From JAXDMK01 sp963790325 (GTDB lineage Bacteria; Actinomycetota; Acidimicrobiia; Acidimicrobiales; AC-14): 64,000 nucleotides of DNA. Where the stretch lies: the NCBI GenBank assembly GCA_963790325.1, contig CAWBNY010000002.1, positions 992,001 to 1,056,000 of the forward strand, written 5' to 3'. Both the position numbers and the translations under genes were made by a program. Shown here one piece after another: positions 7,947-17,334 of this stretch. A model generated the notes under the pieces. It ran no database searches. It was not told where the DNA came from and saw only the letters and a list, made by a program, of their open reading frames with translations. The stretch's first letter is position 1; each line of letters opens with the position of its first letter.

Positions 7947-10086
7947 CGCCCGGAGTGCGTTGCCTGACCACCGTGCACTTCGGCCCGTGGTCATGGAACC
8001 GTCGGTTCTCGGGCTCGACCTCCGGCGGGTTCACCCGGTCGAAGCGAGCGGTCCCGACGATCTCCCGGACGACGTCCTCCGCCGAACGGAGAGCTCCTTC
8101 GATGAAGCCCTGGTAGTCGGAATAGGCCTCGCCGCACACATGGATGTTGTCCGCCTCCTTGGCCCCCAGCAGGCCGAACGATCGAAGCTGCTCGACCGCC
8201 TCCCACGATTTCGCGCCCGGTTTCCAGACGTGGCAGCCGGCCCAGAACGGTGGCCGACTCCAGTCCCGGATGGCGCACACCTCCACCTGCTCCCGCTCCA
8301 CGGGGAACAGGATCTCGCTGGGCGCGACCGCCCGCTCGTTCCCGCGCAGGGTCCCCCGGGGCTCCTGGCACAGGATCTGGTAGAGAGTCGCCCGCTCGCC
8401 GTAGTGGAGCCCGTATTGGAACACCCCGGCCCGCCGGTCGTCCTCCGCCTCCTCGTTCGCGGCGCGCAGCGCTTCGATCCGCTCCTTCGGGAACCCTTCC
8501 ATCGTCGGCAGGAAGGTGTCGATGATCTGCCGGCCGAACTCCTTCGGGAACGGGCGGCAATCGTCGATCAGGTAGTGGACCATGGTGCGCACCAGGTGCT
8601 CGTTGTCATCGAGACCCTCCGCCCCTGCGCCGTCGGCCAGCACCCTCGCATCGGTCGCGGGTTCGTTGCCCTCCCCCTCCTGCCAACCCAGGGCGCGCAC
8701 CTTGCGGTCCTTGGCCAGGAAGACGGTGGCTCGGTCGTGGGACTCGCTCAGCTTGATGAAGGTCCGCCAGAACTCGTCTGCCGGATGATCGGTGTACAGC
8801 AGCACCATGCCGGTGGCCCGATCGTCGTCACCGGCGAGGGTCGTCCCGGTGCTCCGGCGCGTCTCCACGAAGTAGTGGAGCTCCCTGGTCGGGACGTTGC
8901 CGGCACCGGCCTGCGGCGGTTGGTCCCGCCCCCACCAGGGCTCCTTGGTGACCAGGAACCCCTTCACCAACGGGAAGCCGATGACCGACTCGAGGTGGCC
9001 CCGAATCCGCTGGGGGAAGTTGTCGCACAGTTGCGTGATGGCCCCGGCAGGCAGAGCGAGGATGGCATGATCGACGGTCAGGTCGAACACCGGGTCGTGG
9101 GGCTCGGTCTTGTCGCGGACCTGGAGCACGACCCGTTCCGACGACGGGTCCCGGGCGATGCCGACGACCTCGTGGCGCATGCGGATGTCGACGGTGCGCT
9201 CGATCTGGCGAGCGAGGCGGGTGACGAGCACCCCACTTCCGCCCACGATCTGCTTCAGCTGTTCGTTGGAGGGATGCTTGAAGGCCCGCAGCCAGAACAC
9301 GATCCACTCGGCCGCGTTCGGGTTGTTGGGGATGAGGTGGTAGAAGGTCCCGACGTCTCTGATCTTCATGACGGCCTGATGGGTCAGGACCAGCTCCAAC
9401 GCGTTCCACAGGCCCATCTCGTGCAGGTGGATGCCTTCGAGCTTCGCCGACCGGCGCAGGAAATCCCACGTCCTCTGATCCGTCCCCTCGAACCACGTCC
9501 TCCATTCGGGGACCACCTCGTACCGCCTGTCGGTGAACCGGAACACATCCTTCGGCGTTATCAGCTCGCTCGGCAGGGTTGGGCCGGGATAGCGGCCCGC
9601 CCCTGTGTTCGGTGCCGTCCGGATGGCATCCCGAACGATCCGCAGGATGCCCAGCTTGAGCAGCTCCAGGCTGTGAAGGTCTTCCGAGACGTCGGCGGTG
9701 ACGTAGCGCTCGCTCTGGACCAGCTGGTATCTGGGGTACGAGATCCGCTCGCCGTGGTACGAGGAGAAGTCTCGACGCTGCACTTCGAGCGTTTCGCAGA
9801 GGGCGCGGAACCGGTTCTGCACCGGCTCCTCGAACCTCATCGGGCCGAACTCGGCAATCAGGTGACCGCAGGCACAGGCCTCCGACTCACCGGTCGGTTC
9901 GCTCAGGTCCATGGTCTCGACCCGGCCCCCCAGCCGGTCCGACGTCTCGAACAGGATTATCCGCGTTCGGCCGTCGTCATCCGTCTCTCCGCCCTGGTAG
10001 GCGCGACTCAGCAGCCATGCCGAGTAGAGCCCGGAGATGCCGCCCCCGACGATCGCAACCGACGGGTAGTCCCTAACCGAAACCAT
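7933..10086 (-). CDS. FAD-dependent amine/amino-acid oxidase family protein
   Basis: About 717 aa, ATG at 10086. The N terminus has the dinucleotide-binding motif VAIVGGGISGLYSAWLLSRA and, after a charged insert, LFETSDRLGGRVET, the classical flavin amine oxidase pattern. The C-terminal FAD block NIHVCGEAYSDYQGFIEGALR is intact. At over 700 residues it is longer than monoamine oxidases (450-530) and closer to L-amino-acid oxidase or tryptophan monooxygenase-like enzymes; a long insert around residues 380-520 separates the halves. No signal peptide is seen. Substrate unknown; it stands alone between a DinB-like gene and tdh. Confidence 0.8.
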   Translation of the reverse strand: MVSVRDYPSVAIVGGGISGLYSAWLLSRAYQGGETDDDGRTRIILFETSDRLGGRVETMDLSEPTGESEACACGHLIAEFGPMRFEEPVQNRFRALCETLEVQRRDFSSYHGERISYPRYQLVQSERYVTADVSEDLHSLELLKLGILRIVRDAIRTAPNTGAGRYPGPTLPSELITPKDVFRFTDRRYEVVPEWRTWFEGTDQRTWDFLRRSAKLEGIHLHEMGLWNALELVLTHQAVMKIRDVGTFYHLIPNNPNAAEWIVFWLRAFKHPSNEQLKQIVGGSGVLVTRLARQIERTVDIRMRHEVVGIARDPSSERVVLQVRDKTEPHDPVFDLTVDHAILALPAGAITQLCDNFPQRIRGHLESVIGFPLVKGFLVTKEPWWGRDQPPQAGAGNVPTRELHYFVETRRSTGTTLAGDDDRATGMVLLYTDHPADEFWRTFIKLSESHDRATVFLAKDRKVRALGWQEGEGNEPATDARVLADGAGAEGLDDNEHLVRTMVHYLIDDCRPFPKEFGRQIIDTFLPTMEGFPKERIEALRAANEEAEDDRRAGVFQYGLHYGERATLYQILCQEPRGTLRGNERAVAPSEILFPVEREQVEVCAIRDWSRPPFWAGCHVWKPGAKSWEAVEQLRSFGLLGAKEADNIHVCGEAYSDYQGFIEGALRSAEDVVREIVGTARFDRVNPPEVEPENRRFHDHGPKCTVVRQRTPGGAAS

Positions 10087-10174
10087 CGCCGGTCTGGGGG
10101 AGCGCGCCGGCTAAGGGGAACACCTGTGCACCACGAGCCGCCGCCTCCAATCAGATGCCTGACCGTCGCCGTCA

Positions 10175-10203
10175 GTTGTAATCCCGGCGGGCAGGACCGT
10201 CAA
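10175..10203 (-). promoter_or_regulatory. candidate sigma70-type promoter for the amine oxidase gene
   Basis: On the minus strand TTGACG (10203-10198) is followed after exactly 17 bases by TACAAC (10180-10175), about 90 bases before the ATG at 10086. Spacing and hexamers fit a housekeeping promoter. Confidence 0.4.
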
Positions 10204-10210
10204 CGCCTGC

Positions 10211-10756
10211 TCAGGTCGGCCGGGCCTGCTCCCGGACGGCTCGCAGGCCCCGGCCGATGTCGAGGAGGTGGTGGTTGCCCTCGTGGACGGCCCGTCGGGC
10301 ATGGAGGAGGACGCTGCGCTCCTCGTGACCCCAACGGATGCCGACGCGGTCCCAGCCGTCGGAGGGGATGTTCTCGAAGGTGGTCGCCAGCGACTCGGCG
10401 TTGGCCGCGAGGGCGTCGGCCACCGCCACCGGGTCGTCCTCGTTGTACCGCCGCTCGACGGCCTGGGCTTCGGGACCTGGCCCCTCCAGCTCGGGTCGGT
10501 CCTCGGCGAGGATCTGCCTCACCCAGCGGTCGTAGTTGAGGAAGACGTCGCGGACGTGGGCGGCGTACTCGAGGGCCGACCAGGTGTCGGGCGCCGGCCG
10601 TCGGCGGACCAGCGCGTCGCCGTCCTCACCTGGCAGGAAGCGGGTGAGGGGCGCCCGGTAACGGCGGGCGAAGGCACGGATGGCGGTGGGAGCGTCGGGT
10701 CCGGCCAGGTCGGCGTAGACGAACCCGCACTCCTCACACGGAGGGATGTCGGTCAA
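10211..10756 (-). CDS. DinB-superfamily protein
   Basis: About 181 aa. An N-terminal CEECG pair is followed by a four-helix bundle pattern with SALEYAAHVRDVFLNYDRWV near residue 80 and HARRAVHEGNHHLLDIGRGL near residue 155; the spaced histidines are those that bind metal in DinB/YfiT-like proteins, often mycothiol- or bacillithiol-dependent transferases. The TTG start overlaps the stop of the EF-G-like gene (TTGA), indicating coupling. The reaction is unknown. Confidence 0.8.
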   Translation of the reverse strand: MTDIPPCEECGFVYADLAGPDAPTAIRAFARRYRAPLTRFLPGEDGDALVRRRPAPDTWSALEYAAHVRDVFLNYDRWVRQILAEDRPELEGPGPEAQAVERRYNEDDPVAVADALAANAESLATTFENIPSDGWDRVGIRWGHEERSVLLHARRAVHEGNHHLLDIGRGLRAVREQARPT

Positions 10757-12807
10757 TCGTGCTTGACGACCTTGTCGACCAGGTGCGACGGCAGCGGGTC
10801 GTAGTGGTCGAAGCGGACGGTGAAACGGCCCCGGCCGCCGGTGATCGATCGGAGGTCGATGGCGTAGCGCAGGACCTCCGACATCGGCACCTGGGCGGTG
10901 ATGGTCTGCTCGCCGTTGCCCACCGCCTCCGTCCCCTGCACCCGTCCCCGCCGGGAGTTGAGGTCGCCCATGACGTCGCCCTGGTACTGCGTGGGCACTG
11001 TCACCTCGAGCAGGGAGATCGGCTCCAGCAGCACCGGTCCGGCCTTGGCCATGGCGTCCTTGAACCCGAGCGACCCGGCCATCCTGAAGCTCATCTCGGA
11101 CGAGTCGACGGGGTGGAACTTCCCGTCGTACAGGGTGACCCGAACGTCGACCACCGGGTAGCCGAACACGCCGGCGGTGACCATCGTCTCGGCCACGCCC
11201 TTCTCGACCGCAGGGATGAACTGGCGGGGGATGGCCCCGCCCACGATCTTGTCGACGAACTCGAAGCCGCCCCCCCGCTCCAGCGGCTCCACCCTGAGGA
11301 ACGCGACGCCGAACTGGCCGTGGCCACCGGTCTGCTTCTTGTACTTGCCCTCGGCCTCGGCGGAGCCGGTGATCGTCTCCCGGTAGGCGACCTTGACCTC
11401 TTCCGTCAGCACCTCGACCCCGAACTTGCGGGCCAGCCGCTCGGTGACGATCGACAGGTGGGTCTCGCCCATGCCCGACAGGATCGTCTGGTGGGTCTCG
11501 TCGTCGCGCCGGACGAACAGGGCCCGGTCCTCGTCCTGCAGGCGGTGCAGGCCGGTCATGAGCTTGTCCTCGTCACCCTTGGACCGGGGGAGGATGGCCA
11601 CGGAGAGCACCGGCACCGGCGCCTCCGGGGCGGGGATCGTGACCGGGGTGCCCTTGGGGGCGAGGGTGTCGCCGGTGGAGGAGTCGGACAGCTTCGACAC
11701 CGCCCCCAGGTCGCCCGCCGGCAGGTACTGGAGTTGGACCTGCTCCTTGCCCCGCATGGTGAACAGCCCGTGGAGGCGCTCGTCGGAGTGGGTGCGGGGG
11801 TTGGTGAGGACCACGTCGGGCCGGATGGTGCCGGAGAGGACCTTGAGGAACGAGACCTTGCCCACGTACGGGTCGGCGATGGTGCGGTAGACGAGGGCGA
11901 GCGGCTGCCCGGCCGGGTCGGGGGTCACCTCGGCCGTGCCGTCGCCCGCCTCCACCGTGACCGGGGGCCGGTCGAGGGGGGACGGGCCGACCTCGCATAG
12001 GAGCTGGGCCAGGCGGTCGATCCCGATCACCTTGGTGGCCGAACCGCACGTCACCGGGAACACGTTGGCGTCGGCGACTCCCTGGGCCAGGGCCTTCTCC
12101 AGCTCGGCGGCGCTGATGTCGTCGCCCTCGAGGTAGCGCTCGGTGAGGTCGTCGTCGGCGACCACGATGCCCTCGACCAGGTTGTCGCGCACCTCGTGCT
12201 CACGGGCCGTCATCTCCTCGGGGATGTCGCCCTTGGTGGCCTTGCCCCCGTCGTAGAACACGGCGGTGTCGGTGAGGAGGTCGGCGATGCCCCGGAAGCC
12301 GCTCTCCTCGCCGATGGGCAGCTCGAGGGGGGCGACGCCGGCGCCGAAGCGGTCGCGGAGCTGGTCGAGGGTGCGGTCGAAGCTGGCCCGCTCCCGGTCG
12401 AGCTTGTTGACGAAGAACATGCGGGGCAGGCCCCGCTCGGCCGCCAGCCGCCACGCGACCTCGGTCTGGACCTCGACGCCCTCCACCGCGCTGACCACGA
12501 TCACCGCCAGGTCGACCACGTCGAGCGCGGTCTGGAGGTCGGTGACGAAGTCGGCGTAGCCAGGCACGTCGAGGACGTTGATCTTGTGGCTCTCGAACTC
12601 GAAGGGAGCGAGGGCCAGGGCGAGGGAGATGCCCCGCTTCACCTCCTCCGGGTCGAAGTCGGTGGTGGTGGTGCCGTCCTCCACCCGACCCTGGCGGCTG
12701 ATCGCCCCCGAGCAGAACAGAAGGGCCTCGGCCAGGCTCGTCTTCCCCGCTCCGCCGTGGCCGACAAGGGCGACGTTACGGATCTGGGCAGGAGCAAAGC
12801 TCTTCAC
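10753..12807 (-). CDS. elongation factor G-like GTPase (EF-G2 type)
   Basis: About 684 aa, GTG start. GTPase motifs: G1 GHGGAGKTS near residue 16, G3 DVPGYADF near 100, G4 NKLD near 155, G5 SATKV near 265; EF-G domains II to V follow, including GETHLSIVTERL, a GGHGQFGVAFLRVEP block and the C-terminal GRGRFTVRFDHYDPLP. The P-loop GHGGAGKTS differs from the AHIDAGKTT of canonical EF-G, and the protein is shorter, which places it with the second EF-G paralogue of actinobacteria (such as mycobacterial FusA2). That paralogue does not replace EF-G in elongation; its role is unclear. Confidence 0.88.
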   Translation of the reverse strand: MKSFAPAQIRNVALVGHGGAGKTSLAEALLFCSGAISRQGRVEDGTTTTDFDPEEVKRGISLALALAPFEFESHKINVLDVPGYADFVTDLQTALDVVDLAVIVVSAVEGVEVQTEVAWRLAAERGLPRMFFVNKLDRERASFDRTLDQLRDRFGAGVAPLELPIGEESGFRGIADLLTDTAVFYDGGKATKGDIPEEMTAREHEVRDNLVEGIVVADDDLTERYLEGDDISAAELEKALAQGVADANVFPVTCGSATKVIGIDRLAQLLCEVGPSPLDRPPVTVEAGDGTAEVTPDPAGQPLALVYRTIADPYVGKVSFLKVLSGTIRPDVVLTNPRTHSDERLHGLFTMRGKEQVQLQYLPAGDLGAVSKLSDSSTGDTLAPKGTPVTIPAPEAPVPVLSVAILPRSKGDEDKLMTGLHRLQDEDRALFVRRDDETHQTILSGMGETHLSIVTERLARKFGVEVLTEEVKVAYRETITGSAEAEGKYKKQTGGHGQFGVAFLRVEPLERGGGFEFVDKIVGGAIPRQFIPAVEKGVAETMVTAGVFGYPVVDVRVTLYDGKFHPVDSSEMSFRMAGSLGFKDAMAKAGPVLLEPISLLEVTVPTQYQGDVMGDLNSRRGRVQGTEAVGNGEQTITAQVPMSEVLRYAIDLRSITGGRGRFTVRFDHYDPLPSHLVDKVVKHD

Positions 12808-12884
12808 GGGGGCGCCTCACAGGGAGTGTTAACCACGAGTTTCCGGCGGCTTCCACCGTACCTCCTGCTACCGTCGGGGACAGA

Positions 12885-13649
12885 ATGTTCGACAAGCGGT
12901 GCCGCGCGGGGGTGGAGCGGGGGTTGCGCCCGGTCGGGACGGGACTGGAGCGCGCCGGCGTCAGCGCCGACCAGCTCACTTTCGTCGGACTCCTGATCTC
13001 GGTGGCCGCCGCGTTCGCCGTCGCCACCGGTCGGCTCGGTCTGGCCGCCTTCCTCCTCGCCGCGTCCGCCGTCCCCGACCTGCTCGACGGGGCGGTGGCC
13101 AAGGCGTCGGGCACGGCGTCGCCCCGGGGCGCCTTCTTCGACTCGGTCGTCGACCGGGTGAGCGACATGCTCGTCCTGGGCGGCTTCGCCTGGTACCTGC
13201 AGTCGGTCGACGGTGGGCACGCCGCCATCCTGCCGCTGGCGGTCATGGGCGCCTCCAGCCTGGTCTCCTACGAACGGGCCCGGGCGGAGTCGCTGGGGTT
13301 CACCGCCCGGGGCGGGCTGATGGAGCGGGCCGAGCGCATGCTGGCCCTGGGCGCCAGCCTGCTGTTCAGCATGGTCATGGTGCCGATCCTGTGGGCGATG
13401 CTCGCGCTCACCCTGTTCACCGCCGGCCACCGGTTCGTGATGGTGTGGCGCCAGGCGGGCGCGGCCGGGTCCGACCAGGTCAAGCCCAAGCCCACCCTGG
13501 CCGGCGTCGCCGGCCGCTGGCGGGGCTGGACTCCGGGCATCTCCGGGCCCACCGTCCGGGGTCAGGAACGGCCCCTGCGGGGCACCGGCACCGGCAGCGG
13601 CGGCCCGCGGCCGGCCGCCGCCTCCCGCCGACGGCCCCGCCGCCCGTAG
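12885..13649 (+). CDS. pgsA1: CDP-alcohol phosphatidyltransferase (phosphatidylinositol phosphate synthase-like)
   Basis: About 254 aa with five to six hydrophobic helices. The signature DGAVAK-x8-GAFFDSVVD near residues 66-87 matches DG-x2-A-R/K-x8-G-x3-D-x3-D, whose aspartates bind two metal ions and the CDP-alcohol; Lys replaces the usual Arg. The enzyme joins CDP-diacylglycerol to an alcohol phosphate at the membrane. Because the next gene is a PIM-type acyltransferase, inositol-1-phosphate is the most likely acceptor, making this the first step of phosphatidylinositol mannosides. A Pro/Arg-rich C-terminal tail (~50 residues) is extra. TACCGT lies 10 bases before the ATG. Confidence 0.85.
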   Translation: MFDKRCRAGVERGLRPVGTGLERAGVSADQLTFVGLLISVAAAFAVATGRLGLAAFLLAASAVPDLLDGAVAKASGTASPRGAFFDSVVDRVSDMLVLGGFAWYLQSVDGGHAAILPLAVMGASSLVSYERARAESLGFTARGGLMERAERMLALGASLLFSMVMVPILWAMLALTLFTAGHRFVMVWRQAGAAGSDQVKPKPTLAGVAGRWRGWTPGISGPTVRGQERPLRGTGTGSGGPRPAAASRRRPRRP

Positions 13650-13720
13650 ACCCGCCGCCCGCGGAGGCGCCGGTTGCGGAGTCCCGCGCCGGGCGCCTCC
13701 GGCGGCTGCGGCCGTACTAC

Positions 13721-14563
13721 GTGTTCCGGGCCGCGTCGGCGGTGGCCAACGCCCTCCCCGAGCGGATCGCGGTCCCCCTGGCCGAGCGGCTGGCGTCGGC
13801 GGCCGTACCCTTCGTCCGCAACCGGGAGATCGTCGCCCGCCACCAGCAGCGGGCGGCGGCGTCGCCGCTGACCGCCGGGGACCTGGACCGAGCCGTCCAC
13901 CGGGCGTTCGAGTCCTACGGCCGGTACTGGATGGAGTCGCTGCGGGCGCCGACGATGGACCCCGACTCCGTCGACGCCGGCCTGTCGATCGAGGGCCTGG
14001 GCCGGCTGGAGGCGGCCCTGGCCGAGGGTCGGGGGGCGATCCTCGCCATCCCCCACGTCGGGGGCTGGGACGTGGGCGGGGCGTGGTTCGTGCGCCGGGG
14101 GTTCCCGCTGACGGTGGTGGTGGAGGCGTTGCAGCCGCCGGAGCTGTTCCGGTGGTTCGTCCGGCTCCGGGAGTCGTTCGGGTTCACGGTGATCCCCCTC
14201 GGGATGCGGGCGGGGACGGCGATCATCCGGGCCCTGCGGGCCAACCAGATCGTGGCCCTCCTGTCCGACCGCGACATCGGCGGCGGGGGCATCGAGGTCG
14301 AGTTCTTCGGCGAGCGGACCACGTTGCCGGGCGGTCCCGCCACCCTCGCCCGCCGCATGAAGGCTCCCCTGCACCCGACCGCCATCTACTTCCACGGCCG
14401 CGGCCACCACGTGGTGATCCGTCCCCCGGTGTCCCTCGAGGGCACGGTGGCCGACGTCACCCAACGCCTGGCCACCGAGCTCGAAGCCCTCATCCGCCGG
14501 GCGCCCGACCAATGGCACCTGTTCCAGCCCAACTGGCCATCCGACCGAGAAGAGCTCCTTTGA
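13721..14563 (+). CDS. PIM-type lysophospholipid acyltransferase (LpxL/HtrB family)
   Basis: About 280 aa from GTG 13721. The frame is open far upstream but holds no convincing start between 13640 and 13721, so the start is uncertain. The body matches the family: ALPERIAVPLAERL, the HxxxxD-like active site AIPHVGGWDVGG near residue 112, LLSDRDIGGGGIEVEFFG with the conserved arginine, and FQPNWPSDR at the end. In mycobacteria the equivalent enzyme (Rv2611c, PatA) palmitoylates phosphatidylinositol mannosides. The last codons (after FQPNWPSDR) appear to have been replaced: a second copy of the same 23 bases at 20440-20462 continues in frame to a Pro and stop, suggesting that this 3' end was rebuilt by an insertion. 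Confidence 0.85.
   Translation: MFRAASAVANALPERIAVPLAERLASAAVPFVRNREIVARHQQRAAASPLTAGDLDRAVHRAFESYGRYWMESLRAPTMDPDSVDAGLSIEGLGRLEAALAEGRGAILAIPHVGGWDVGGAWFVRRGFPLTVVVEALQPPELFRWFVRLRESFGFTVIPLGMRAGTAIIRALRANQIVALLSDRDIGGGGIEVEFFGERTTLPGGPATLARRMKAPLHPTAIYFHGRGHHVVIRPPVSLEGTVADVTQRLATELEALIRRAPDQWHLFQPNWPSDREELL
14522..14544 (+). repeat. left 23-bp direct repeat (3' end of acyltransferase gene)
   Basis: These 23 bases, encoding FQPNWPS plus part of the next codon, recur exactly at 20440-20462. The core contains a short inverted repeat CCAG-CCCAA-CTGG, a geometry seen at recombinase crossover sites. Confidence 0.75.
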
Positions 14564-14780
14564 GCTGGGCTTTTACAGTCGGCCTAGGCCCTGGTCAGGA
14601 TCAGCGTTTATCGCCTGCCCCCGACCGGCACATTGATGTGACGTTGGCGGCAGCCTTCAGCGGCATATCGGGACGGGTGTTCTGGGGCAGGTTGCGCTCT
14701 CGCGGCCTCGCCCTGAGTGTCCGATGTGCAGTGACTCCGACGACACATTCGTCGATGTAGTTCTCGTCGGTCGGCCGTCG

Positions 14781-15929
14781 TTACTCGACTGAGGCTGGCG
14801 GTGGGGTCGATAGGGCCAGCCATCCGGCGGGGCCGTTGACGTCTTCCCAGCGGGGCGCATAGTGCTCGAGGAAGATCTGGCCGACGAGCTCGTTGCGGCT
14901 CCGAACACCGGTCTTGTCGAAGATCGACTTGAGGTGGTCCTGGACCGTGTAGGCGGATACATGGAGGCCGGCGGCCATCTCCTTGGTCGATCGGCCTCGC
15001 ATGCACAGGCGGACGACCTGGGTCTCGCGCTCGGAGAGCCCGTATGCCATGGCCACCAGGGGGGCGACCTCGTTGGGCGTCGCGGGCTGGAGGATCACGG
15101 CGGTCCGCCGGTCGCCGCCGCCTGCGAGGGGCGTGCCGTAGAGAAGGAGCCATGCGCCTGATCGCGTCTGCACTCTTGATCGGGCGGCGAGCTGGAGGGG
15201 ATCGTCTCCGCTCGACAGGGTGCGCGCTCGGGCTGCGACCGCCTGGACCATCTTCGACTCCGCCGGTGATTCGGGTGGCGGCTCCTCCACGAGCTGGGAG
15301 ATCCAGTGCTCCGCCGCGGGTGAGATGAACTCGGGACGGCCGCGTTCGTCGAAGACGACGACGCCGGGTCCGTCAGCGGCGGTGACGATCTCAGTCGACG
15401 TCGTGGCCACGCTGGTGATCAGCGCCGAGCGCATCCCCTCGGCGATGGTCTCGGACAGCGAGGCGAGGAACCGGACGTCGTCTTCGGTGAACCAGGGCTG
15501 GTCGCTGCCCCGCACGAAGCCCGCTGCGCCCCAGTAGCGTTCGCCGGCGACGAAGGATCCCCGCAGCTCGTCGCCCATGCCGTAGCCGGTCTGGGAGCGG
15601 TGACGGGCGCTCCGGGATAGGTCGCCGTGAGTTGCGAGGCTGGTGGCGCCGGCGAGGCGTCCGCTCCGGGCCAGGAACCACCACTTGTTGACGTCGTCGA
15701 TGACGTACTCGTGCTCGGCCAGCCACGATCCCGAGCAGGCGACGTTGCGGTTCACGCTGCCGGTGAAGAGCACGGTGCCGGGGTCGACCGTGTGCCAGCA
15801 GCAACCGTCGAACGGCACCACCTTGGCCACGATCTCGGTCACCTCGGTCGCAAAGCTGACCCAGTCCAGCCCCCGCCGGCCCAGATGGATGATGTCCTCC
15901 TGGATGCGGCGGCGACCGTCACGGCTCAC
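14781..15929 (-). CDS. LuxR-family transcriptional regulator with GAF-like sensor region
   Basis: About 382 aa, GTG start. The C-terminal ~65 residues are a LuxR/FixJ helix-turn-helix: YGLSERETQVVRLCMRGRST followed by KEMAAGLHVSAYTVQDHLKS and IFDKTGVRSRNELV. The N-terminal ~170 residues resemble a GAF-type sensor (VSFATEVTEIVAKVVPFDGCCW, FTEDDVRFLASLSETIAEGM), and a short PAS-like stretch (GPGVVVFDERGRPEFISPAAE) follows. No receiver domain is present, so a ligand rather than phosphorylation would trigger it. It is divergent from the methyltransferase at 16072 and is the obvious candidate regulator. TAGCAT lies 6 bases before the start. Confidence 0.85.
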   Translation of the reverse strand: MSRDGRRRIQEDIIHLGRRGLDWVSFATEVTEIVAKVVPFDGCCWHTVDPGTVLFTGSVNRNVACSGSWLAEHEYVIDDVNKWWFLARSGRLAGATSLATHGDLSRSARHRSQTGYGMGDELRGSFVAGERYWGAAGFVRGSDQPWFTEDDVRFLASLSETIAEGMRSALITSVATTSTEIVTAADGPGVVVFDERGRPEFISPAAEHWISQLVEEPPPESPAESKMVQAVAARARTLSSGDDPLQLAARSRVQTRSGAWLLLYGTPLAGGGDRRTAVILQPATPNEVAPLVAMAYGLSERETQVVRLCMRGRSTKEMAAGLHVSAYTVQDHLKSIFDKTGVRSRNELVGQIFLEHYAPRWEDVNGPAGWLALSTPPPASVE

Positions 15930-15965
15930 GCGGCGATGCTACGCCGCCCGATCTGGGCGGTCACT

Positions 15966-16015
15966 CCCAGGATTCTGGGGGTGCACGGGGGGATCTTCCC
16001 GGACATCTGGGATGT
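15966..16015. promoter_or_regulatory. two short inverted repeats between regulator and methyltransferase
   Basis: CCCAG-GATT-CTGGG (15966-15979) and ACATC-TGG-GATGT (16003-16015) lie in the 142-base divergent intergenic region. Both have perfect 5-base arms and could be binding sites for the adjacent LuxR protein. Confidence 0.3.
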
Positions 16016-16071
16016 TCCATTCCCGTGAGGGGCCTCATGCTCGAGGTGACCATCGACGACGGAGGACCACG

Positions 16072-17097
16072 ATGACGACCGCCCTGGAGACTGCAGACAT
16101 GCAAGTAGGAACCCATGCGCTGGCGAGCCCCGAGCCCATCATGCGGGTCGCATCGGGGTTCATGGCCGCCAAGCATCTGTTCGCCGCCAGCGAGCTGGGC
16201 CTCTTCGAAGCCTTGGCCGACTCGCCGGCGACCCTCGACGCGCTGACGGCCCGCACCGGACTCACCCTTCGTGCTGCGCGCATCAGTGCGGACGCCATGG
16301 TCGCCCTCGGCCTCCTCGAGCGCCGCGGCGACCAGTACGCAAACGGCCCGGCCGCCGCACGCTTCCTCGCGGGCGCCACACCCGCGGACCTGCGGCCGTT
16401 CCTTCGTTTCTGGGACACGATCAGCTACCCGACGTGGCAAGGGTTCGCCGAGGCGCTGGGCAGCGGACCTCGCAGCGAGGTCTTCGACCTCGATGACGAC
16501 CAGCAGGAGATCGTCTCCGCGGGCATCGAGGCCGTCCTCGCCGGACCGGCCCACGCCTTGGCCGGGATCGTCGACTTCTCGGCGCACCGCAGCCTGCTCG
16601 ACGTCGGCGGTGGCACTGGCTCGTGGTCGATTGCCGCAGTGCGCCGACATCCGGCGCTGCGAGCGACGGTGCTGGACCTTCCCGTCATCTCCGACATCGC
16701 CCGCCGGCGCATCGCCGACGCCGGCCTCACCGACCGGATCGGCGTGCACCCCGCCGACGCCATGGCCGAGGACCTGCCCCTCGGACACGACGTGTTCCTC
16801 CTCGCCAACCTCGTCCACTACTGGTCGCCCGCGCAGAACCTCGCCCTGTTGCGCCGCGTTCGTGACGCGGCAGCACCCAGTGCGCGGCTGCTCCTCGCCG
16901 ACTTCTGGACCGACCCGACCCACACCGAACCAGTGCACGCTGCGCTCATGGCCGGCGAGTTCGCCGTTCACCTGCGCGACGGCGACGTCTACAGCGTCGA
17001 CGAGCTCCGCCAGTGGCTGCCCGAAGCCGGGTGGCGCTTCATCGAACATCTGCCCCTGGCCGGCCCTCAGAGCTTGATCGTGGCAGAGGCGGACTGA
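16072..17097 (+). CDS. SAM-dependent O-methyltransferase (acetylserotonin/hydroxyneurosporene type)
   Basis: About 341 aa. ATG 16072 follows a GGAGGA ribosome site. The N-terminal ~100 residues are a winged-helix dimerisation domain (AAKHLFAASELGLFEALAD, TGLTLRAARISADAMVALGL). The C-terminal half is a Rossmann methyltransferase with the SAM loop SLLDVGGGTGSWS near residue 175, ATVLDLPVI, and NLVHYWSPAQNLALLRRVRD, the pattern of plant-type and actinomycete secondary-metabolite O-methyltransferases. Substrate not deducible. No other biosynthetic genes are nearby; it is probably controlled by the divergent LuxR protein. Confidence 0.9.
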   Translation: MTTALETADMQVGTHALASPEPIMRVASGFMAAKHLFAASELGLFEALADSPATLDALTARTGLTLRAARISADAMVALGLLERRGDQYANGPAAARFLAGATPADLRPFLRFWDTISYPTWQGFAEALGSGPRSEVFDLDDDQQEIVSAGIEAVLAGPAHALAGIVDFSAHRSLLDVGGGTGSWSIAAVRRHPALRATVLDLPVISDIARRRIADAGLTDRIGVHPADAMAEDLPLGHDVFLLANLVHYWSPAQNLALLRRVRDAAAPSARLLLADFWTDPTHTEPVHAALMAGEFAVHLRDGDVYSVDELRQWLPEAGWRFIEHLPLAGPQSLIVAEAD

Positions 17098-17334
17098 CGT
17101 GCGACCACGCCCGCACCGCCGGTCCCGACGCCCGGCGAACCGAGGCACAGCCACGGTTGCGATGGCAGCTCCGGAGCGGCCGTCGAGGTCCGGGTCAGGT
17201 CGGTGTTCACTCTCCGCTGACCGACGCGTCGGCCCACGCGACGAGGCCAGGTAGAAGGGTGCCGACGCAATCGTGTCACACGCGACACCGAAGATGACCC
17301 CGAGGCGAGCGCTCCCGGCGGATGCTGGCCTGAA

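Noticed and set aside
6943..10539. A 1198-codon open frame antisense to tdh and the amine oxidase
   Set aside because: No domain, His/Pro/Gly/Arg-rich shadow composition; the opposite strand has clear enzyme motifs.
12899..13720. Long N-terminal extension of the acyltransferase frame
   Set aside because: It is the shadow of the pgsA-like gene in another frame.
14564..14780. Possible recombinase remnant just inside the left boundary
   Set aside because: No frame with recombinase motifs; only an intergenic gap between convergent genes.
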